From the NCBI GenBank assembly GCA_910586395.1, contig CAJUFX010000005.1, positions 43,905-107,904 of the forward strand: a stretch of DNA of 64,000 nt, given 5' to 3'. This DNA comes from an uncultured Bacteroidales bacterium. GTDB lineage: Bacteria > Bacteroidota > Bacteroidia > Bacteroidales > P3. Each line of letters opens with the position of its first letter. The stretch's first letter is position 1. Shown one piece after another: positions 61,009 through 64,000 of this stretch. Below the pieces are notes generated by a model, which saw nothing but the letters and a program-made list of their open reading frames with translations, had not been told where the DNA came from and searched no databases. Position numbers and translations under genes: made by a program.

Positions 61009-62616
61009 ATGCAAAAACTGCTATTATTGGGCGATGAGGCCATAGCGCAGGGGGCATTGGATGCCGGCTTGTCCGGCGTGTATGCCTATCCGGGCACGCC
61101 CTCGACCGAAATCACGGAGTACATCCAAAACAACAAGGAAGCCCGCGAACGCGGCGTTCATTGTACTTGGAGTGTGAATGAGAAAACGGCTATGGAGACG
61201 GCCGTCGGCGTTTCGTATGCCGGGAAACGCGCTCTGGTATGTATGAAGCACGTCGGGCTGAATGTGGCGGCCGACCCGTTCACGAACTCGGCCATTACCG
61301 GTGCCAACGGCGGTTTGGTGTATCTGATTGCCGACGACCCGTCGATGCACTCCTCGCAGGACGAACAGGACTCCCGCTTTTATGCCCGTTTCGCGCAGAT
61401 TCCGTGTCTGGAACCGTCGAACCAGCAGGAAGCCTACGACATGATCCGCTATGCGTTCGACCTTTCGGAAAGCATGCGGACGCCCGTGTTGTTCCGCGTC
61501 ACGACGCGTATGGCGCACTCCCGCAGCGGGGTGGAACGCCGCGAGACGCGCAAGCCGAACGACCTTAAGTTGTGCGAGAATCCCAAGCAGTTCATCCTTT
61601 TGCCCGCCAACGCGCGCAAGCAATACAAGGAACTGTTGGCCAAACAGGAAGCGTTTGAGCAGCATGCGCGGAAAGACGGCTTCAACCGTTACGAAGACGG
61701 CGCCGACAAGACGTTGGGTATCATTGCCTGCGGTATCGCCTACAACTATCTGCTCGAAAATTACGAGAACCTGAAATGCCCGCATCCGGTGCTTAAAATC
61801 AGCCAGTATCCGATTCCGCGCGCCGATGTGCAGCGCATGATGGACGAATGCGAGCGGATTCTCGTGCTGGAGGAGGGGTATCCGATTTACGAAGAACTGC
61901 TGCGCGGCTACATGAACAACGGCGGCCGCATTTCGGGACGTTTGGACGGCACGTTGCCGCGTGACGGCGAACTCAATCCCAATATCGTGGCCAAGGCCCT
62001 GGGCTTGCCGGCCACGCGCGGCGAAGCGGTGCCGGAACTCGTTGTGGCCCGTCCGCCCGCGCTCTGCGTGGGCTGTCCGCACATCGATTCCTACCTGGCC
62101 TTGAACGAAGCGATGAAAGACCACGGCAAGGGCAAGGTGTTCGCCGACATAGGCTGCTACACGCTGGGCGCGATGCCGCCTTACAACGCCATCTGCTCGA
62201 CGCTCGACATGGGCGCCTCCATCACGATGGCCAAGGGCGCGGCCGACTCCGGCCTGACGCCGGTTGTGGCCGTTATCGGCGACTCCACGTTCACGCACTC
62301 CGGCATGACGGGGCTGTTGGAAGCCGTCAACGACAAGGCGTCCATCACGGTCATGATCATGGACAACTCCACGACCGGTATGACGGGCGGTCAGGACTCC
62401 CACGCGTTGGGCAAAATCGAACAGATTTGCCTCGGTTTGGGCGTGGAACGGGAACATATCCGTCTGTTGAAGCCGCTCAAAGCCAACCACGAGGAGAACG
62501 TCCAAATCATCAAGGAAGAATTGGCGTATAATGGCGTTTCGGTCATCGTGCCGCGCCGTGAATGTATCCAGACGCTGAACCGCCGGATGAAGAAACAGCA
62601 AGCCGCCAAGAAATAA
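61009..62616 (+). CDS. iorA: Indolepyruvate:ferredoxin oxidoreductase, alpha subunit
   Basis: 535 residues. An N-terminal pyrimidine-binding domain (GDEAIAQGALDAGLSGVYAYPGTPSTEI) is followed by a pyruvate-oxidoreductase-like domain and a C-terminal thiamine-diphosphate-binding domain (IGDSTFTHSGMTGLLEAV, MDNSTTGMTGGQ). CVGCPH carries two cysteines. The enzyme oxidises aryl-pyruvates to aryl-acetyl-CoA with ferredoxin. The C-terminal 2[4Fe-4S] ferredoxin domain of longer archaeal IorA (~640 residues) is missing: the protein ends shortly after RRECIQTLNRRMKK. Confidence 0.92.
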   Translation: MQKLLLLGDEAIAQGALDAGLSGVYAYPGTPSTEITEYIQNNKEARERGVHCTWSVNEKTAMETAVGVSYAGKRALVCMKHVGLNVAADPFTNSAITGANGGLVYLIADDPSMHSSQDEQDSRFYARFAQIPCLEPSNQQEAYDMIRYAFDLSESMRTPVLFRVTTRMAHSRSGVERRETRKPNDLKLCENPKQFILLPANARKQYKELLAKQEAFEQHARKDGFNRYEDGADKTLGIIACGIAYNYLLENYENLKCPHPVLKISQYPIPRADVQRMMDECERILVLEEGYPIYEELLRGYMNNGGRISGRLDGTLPRDGELNPNIVAKALGLPATRGEAVPELVVARPPALCVGCPHIDSYLALNEAMKDHGKGKVFADIGCYTLGAMPPYNAICSTLDMGASITMAKGAADSGLTPVVAVIGDSTFTHSGMTGLLEAVNDKASITVMIMDNSTTGMTGGQDSHALGKIEQICLGLGVEREHIRLLKPLKANHEENVQIIKEELAYNGVSVIVPRRECIQTLNRRMKKQQAAKK

Positions 62617-62637
62617 TCCTGAAAACATAAGCATATC

Positions 62638-63210
62638 ATGAAGAAAGACATTATATTAGCCGGCGTCGGGGGACAGGGTATCCTCTCGATCGCCACGGTC
62701 ATAGGCCGGGCCGCCGTGGAAAACAATATGTTTCTCAAACAGGCTGAAGTTCACGGGATGAGCCAGCGCGGCGGCGACGTGCAGTCGCACCTGCGCATTT
62801 CGACCGACCCGATCGCTTCCGACTTGATTCCGGAGGGTAAGGCAGACCTGATTATTTCGGTGGAACCGATGGAAGCCCTGCGCTATCTGCCGATGTTGCA
62901 CAAGGACGGTTGGATCATCACGAATACCGAGCCGTTCAAGAACGTGCCGAACTATCCGGACGAACAGGTCGTTTTCGATGAACTGAAAAAGCAGCCGCAC
63001 GTAACGGCCTTCAACGCCGACCAGGTGGCCAAGGATTTGGGTTCCGCCCGTTCCGCCAACATGGTTATCCTCGGCGCGGCCGCCCGCCACTTGGGCCTGC
63101 CGTTCGAAGAGTTCGAGAAAGCGATCCGCGCCATTTTCGGCGCCAAGGGCGATGCCGTCGTGGAAAGCAACCTGACGGCCCTGCGCAAAGGCGCGGAATT
63201 GGGGAAATAG
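62638..63210 (+). CDS. iorB: Indolepyruvate:ferredoxin oxidoreductase, beta subunit
   Basis: The 190-residue gamma-type 2-oxoacid oxidoreductase domain carries ILAGVGGQGILSIATVIG at the N-terminus, EVHGMSQRGGDVQSHLRI and ADLIISVEPMEALRY. It pairs with IorA, 21 bases upstream, to form the aryl-pyruvate oxidoreductase. A strong terminator follows, closing the two-gene operon. Confidence 0.93.
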   Translation: MKKDIILAGVGGQGILSIATVIGRAAVENNMFLKQAEVHGMSQRGGDVQSHLRISTDPIASDLIPEGKADLIISVEPMEALRYLPMLHKDGWIITNTEPFKNVPNYPDEQVVFDELKKQPHVTAFNADQVAKDLGSARSANMVILGAAARHLGLPFEEFEKAIRAIFGAKGDAVVESNLTALRKGAELGK

Positions 63211-63231
63211 TTGCCCGGTTTCGTTATAATG

Positions 63232-63268
63232 AAAAAGCGTGCTTCCTTGCGGAGGCACGCTTTTTTTG
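63232..63268 (+). terminator. Terminator of iorAB
   Basis: A 15-bp stem with one wobble (63232-63246 with 63251-63265), AAAAAGCGTGCTTCC on the 5' arm, is followed by T's. The A-rich 5' side means it may also work on the minus strand for the DUF4296 gene. Confidence 0.92.
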
Positions 63269-63321
63269 TTTGAGTGCAAGGGCTTTATACCGTTGCGAAG
63301 TTTGGTTTCAGTGAAGCTGGC

Positions 63322-63678
63322 TTACTTGGCCACCGGGGCGTCGGCCAAGGCCCGCAGGCGTTTGGCGATTTCGTCCTGAATGGCCTGCATCTTCTGCGGT
63401 TTGCCGAGGTAGTAATGCACGTTCTGCATATAGGCGTCGAGGCTCAGGCCGTAATGCGCCAGAATGGGCGTGTAGATGGCGGCGGTCTTTTCTTCGAGGA
63501 GCGCCTGTCCGGCACCGGCCGGTATGGCCGCGGCCAGTTGCGCTTCGGCCAAGCGGAGGTCCATGCCGATTTCAATCATTTCTTCGGGCGACAAAAGCGG
63601 TTTGGGCGTATGGCGGCAGGCGGTGGCGAGGCAGAGGACGGTCGCGAGCGATAGCGCGGCGTATAGGATGCGTTTCAT
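63322..63678 (-). CDS. DUF4296 lipoprotein
   Basis: 118 residues from the ATG complementary to 63676-63678. The signal peptide ends with lipobox LATAC (Cys21). SPEEMIEIGMDLRLAEAQL and the following helix pair, with YTPILAHYGLSLDAYMQNVHYYL, match the Bacteroidota family DUF4296. It is likely anchored in the envelope; the function is unknown. The open frame continues ~95 codons upstream, but that part overlaps the promoter region and lacks coding character. A minus-strand TATTTTTG (complement of 63809-63816) is a possible -7 box. Confidence 0.82.
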   Translation of the reverse strand: MKRILYAALSLATVLCLATACRHTPKPLLSPEEMIEIGMDLRLAEAQLAAAIPAGAGQALLEEKTAAIYTPILAHYGLSLDAYMQNVHYYLGKPQKMQAIQDEIAKRLRALADAPVAK

Positions 63679-63830
63679 GGTTTCGGTTTTTGGATTTTCA
63701 ATTTTCAATCTGCCATATATGCGGCGGTTCGGCAAAAGCGAGGCTCTCGTTTCCGTTTTGCGTCCGCTTTTCACCGCCTTGCATATACTGTGCGGGCAAA
63801 CCAGACTGCAAAAATAAGGATTTTTTTTCG

Positions 63831-64000
63831 TACATTTGCCCCTTATGGGGCAAGATAGGATGCGCCTCGGCAGACGCTCAAGTAAACTTGGCGTCTGCGC
63901 TCGGCTTTCACTATCTTTGTCGCTTATGCACAGATGTACTTGGCACCTCGGCATACATTCAAGCAAGCTTGATGTCTGCGCTCGGTTTTTCGTACATTTG
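63831..64000 (+). repeat. Tandem 81-bp promoter-bearing repeats (cut by window edge)
   Basis: -7 boxes lie at 63831-63838 (TACATTTG), 63912-63919 (TATCTTTG) and 63993-64000 (TACATTTG), exactly 81 bp apart. The two full units (63839-63919 and 63920-64000) align without gaps. Each has a palindrome (63870-63898 and 63951-63979; GCAGACGC and GCATACAT outer arms, CAAGT/ACTTG or CAAGC/GCTTG inner arms), with the -33 TTG in its 3' arm (63888-63890 and 63969-63971, 21-base gaps). Confidence 0.85.
63845..64000 (+). CDS. Repeat-encoded small ORF, partial (runs off window)
   Basis: From ATG 63845 the frame is open for 52 codons to the window end. Because the DNA repeat is 81 bp (27 codons), the peptide repeats too: RLGRRSSKLGVCARLSLSL then HLGIHSSKLDVCARFFVHL. 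The ATG lies 6 bases after the first -7 box, and the second unit has an in-frame ATG at 63926 at the same distance after its box. Whether it is translated is unknown; the open frame may only reflect the repeat period. Confidence 0.35.
   Translation, partial: MGQDRMRLGRRSSKLGVCARLSLSLSLMHRCTWHLGIHSSKLDVCARFFVHL

Noticed and set aside
61024..62634. 536-codon antisense frame over iorA
   Set aside because: It mirrors a well-conserved gene almost exactly and lacks family motifs and its own signals.
63679..63966. Upstream extension of the DUF4296 ORF
   Set aside because: It is antisense to the 81-bp promoter repeat and precedes an evident lipoprotein signal peptide.

Overview
The window (about 55-57% G+C by eye) comes from a Bacteroidota chromosome, most probably order Bacteroidales. 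Three observations support this. Promoters are of the TAnnTTTG (-7) / TTG (-33) type and A-rich leaders mostly replace Shine-Dalgarno sites. Seven or more proteins end in type IX secretion system (T9SS) type A sorting domains. Several families are typical of this phylum (DUF5606, DUF6029, DUF4296, Omp28, the NAD-epimerase type threonine dehydrogenase, a gingipain-like C25 peptidase). No T9SS machinery gene is in the window. I cannot name the genus.

Layout. 0-5.3 kb: the end of a T9SS cargo gene, tRNA-Lys, an EI24-family membrane protein, an OmpH/Skp chaperone, galE and a RecD-like helicase that carries an in-frame palindromic insert. 5.4-9.6 kb: an ECF sigma factor, a probable membrane anti-sigma factor, an outer-membrane barrel protein with a ten-G tract, and a DUF2807 protein. 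9.7-16.5 kb: nspC, a sirtuin, a D-2-hydroxyacid dehydrogenase and the three-gene succinate dehydrogenase/fumarate reductase operon. 16.5-20.5 kb: a palindromic intergenic element, a fused feoA-feoB gene on the minus strand, a palindrome-rich divergent control region, and a Fic-domain gene. 20.5-28.1 kb: a GT39/GT2 lipid-linked sugar transfer pair, DUF5606, pyrK, pyrD, rnr and rpmH.

28.3-36.9 kb: a large gingipain-like cysteine peptidase, aminopeptidase P, a small barrel protein, kbl, a hot-dog thioesterase and a THUMP methyltransferase. 36.9-48.2 kb: a cluster of seven exported proteins. Three are giant T9SS cargoes with Omp28/thioredoxin-like CxxC domains, followed by a TlpA-like thioredoxin, a DUF6029 protein, an Omp28 lipoprotein and a T9SS protein with repeated WCxxGxC motifs. 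This looks like a dedicated cell-surface thiol/disulfide system. 48.2-55.2 kb: tRNA-Pro, tRNA-Thr, an FG-GAP T9SS protein, a 533-bp noncoding stretch with a perfect 36-bp direct repeat, and a 1218-residue CHB_HEX-repeat T9SS protein. 55.4-64 kb: tdh, mnmA, a TPR-like protein, secG, an aspartate-type aminotransferase, iorAB, a DUF4296 lipoprotein, and at the right edge three promoters at an exact 81-bp period over a repeated in-frame ORF.

Most promising for novelty: the 81-bp promoter/ORF repeat at the right edge, the surface thioredoxin/Omp28 cluster, the G10 tract in the sigma-factor locus, the in-frame palindromic insert in the helicase, and the twin-operator, apparently leaderless fic promoter.
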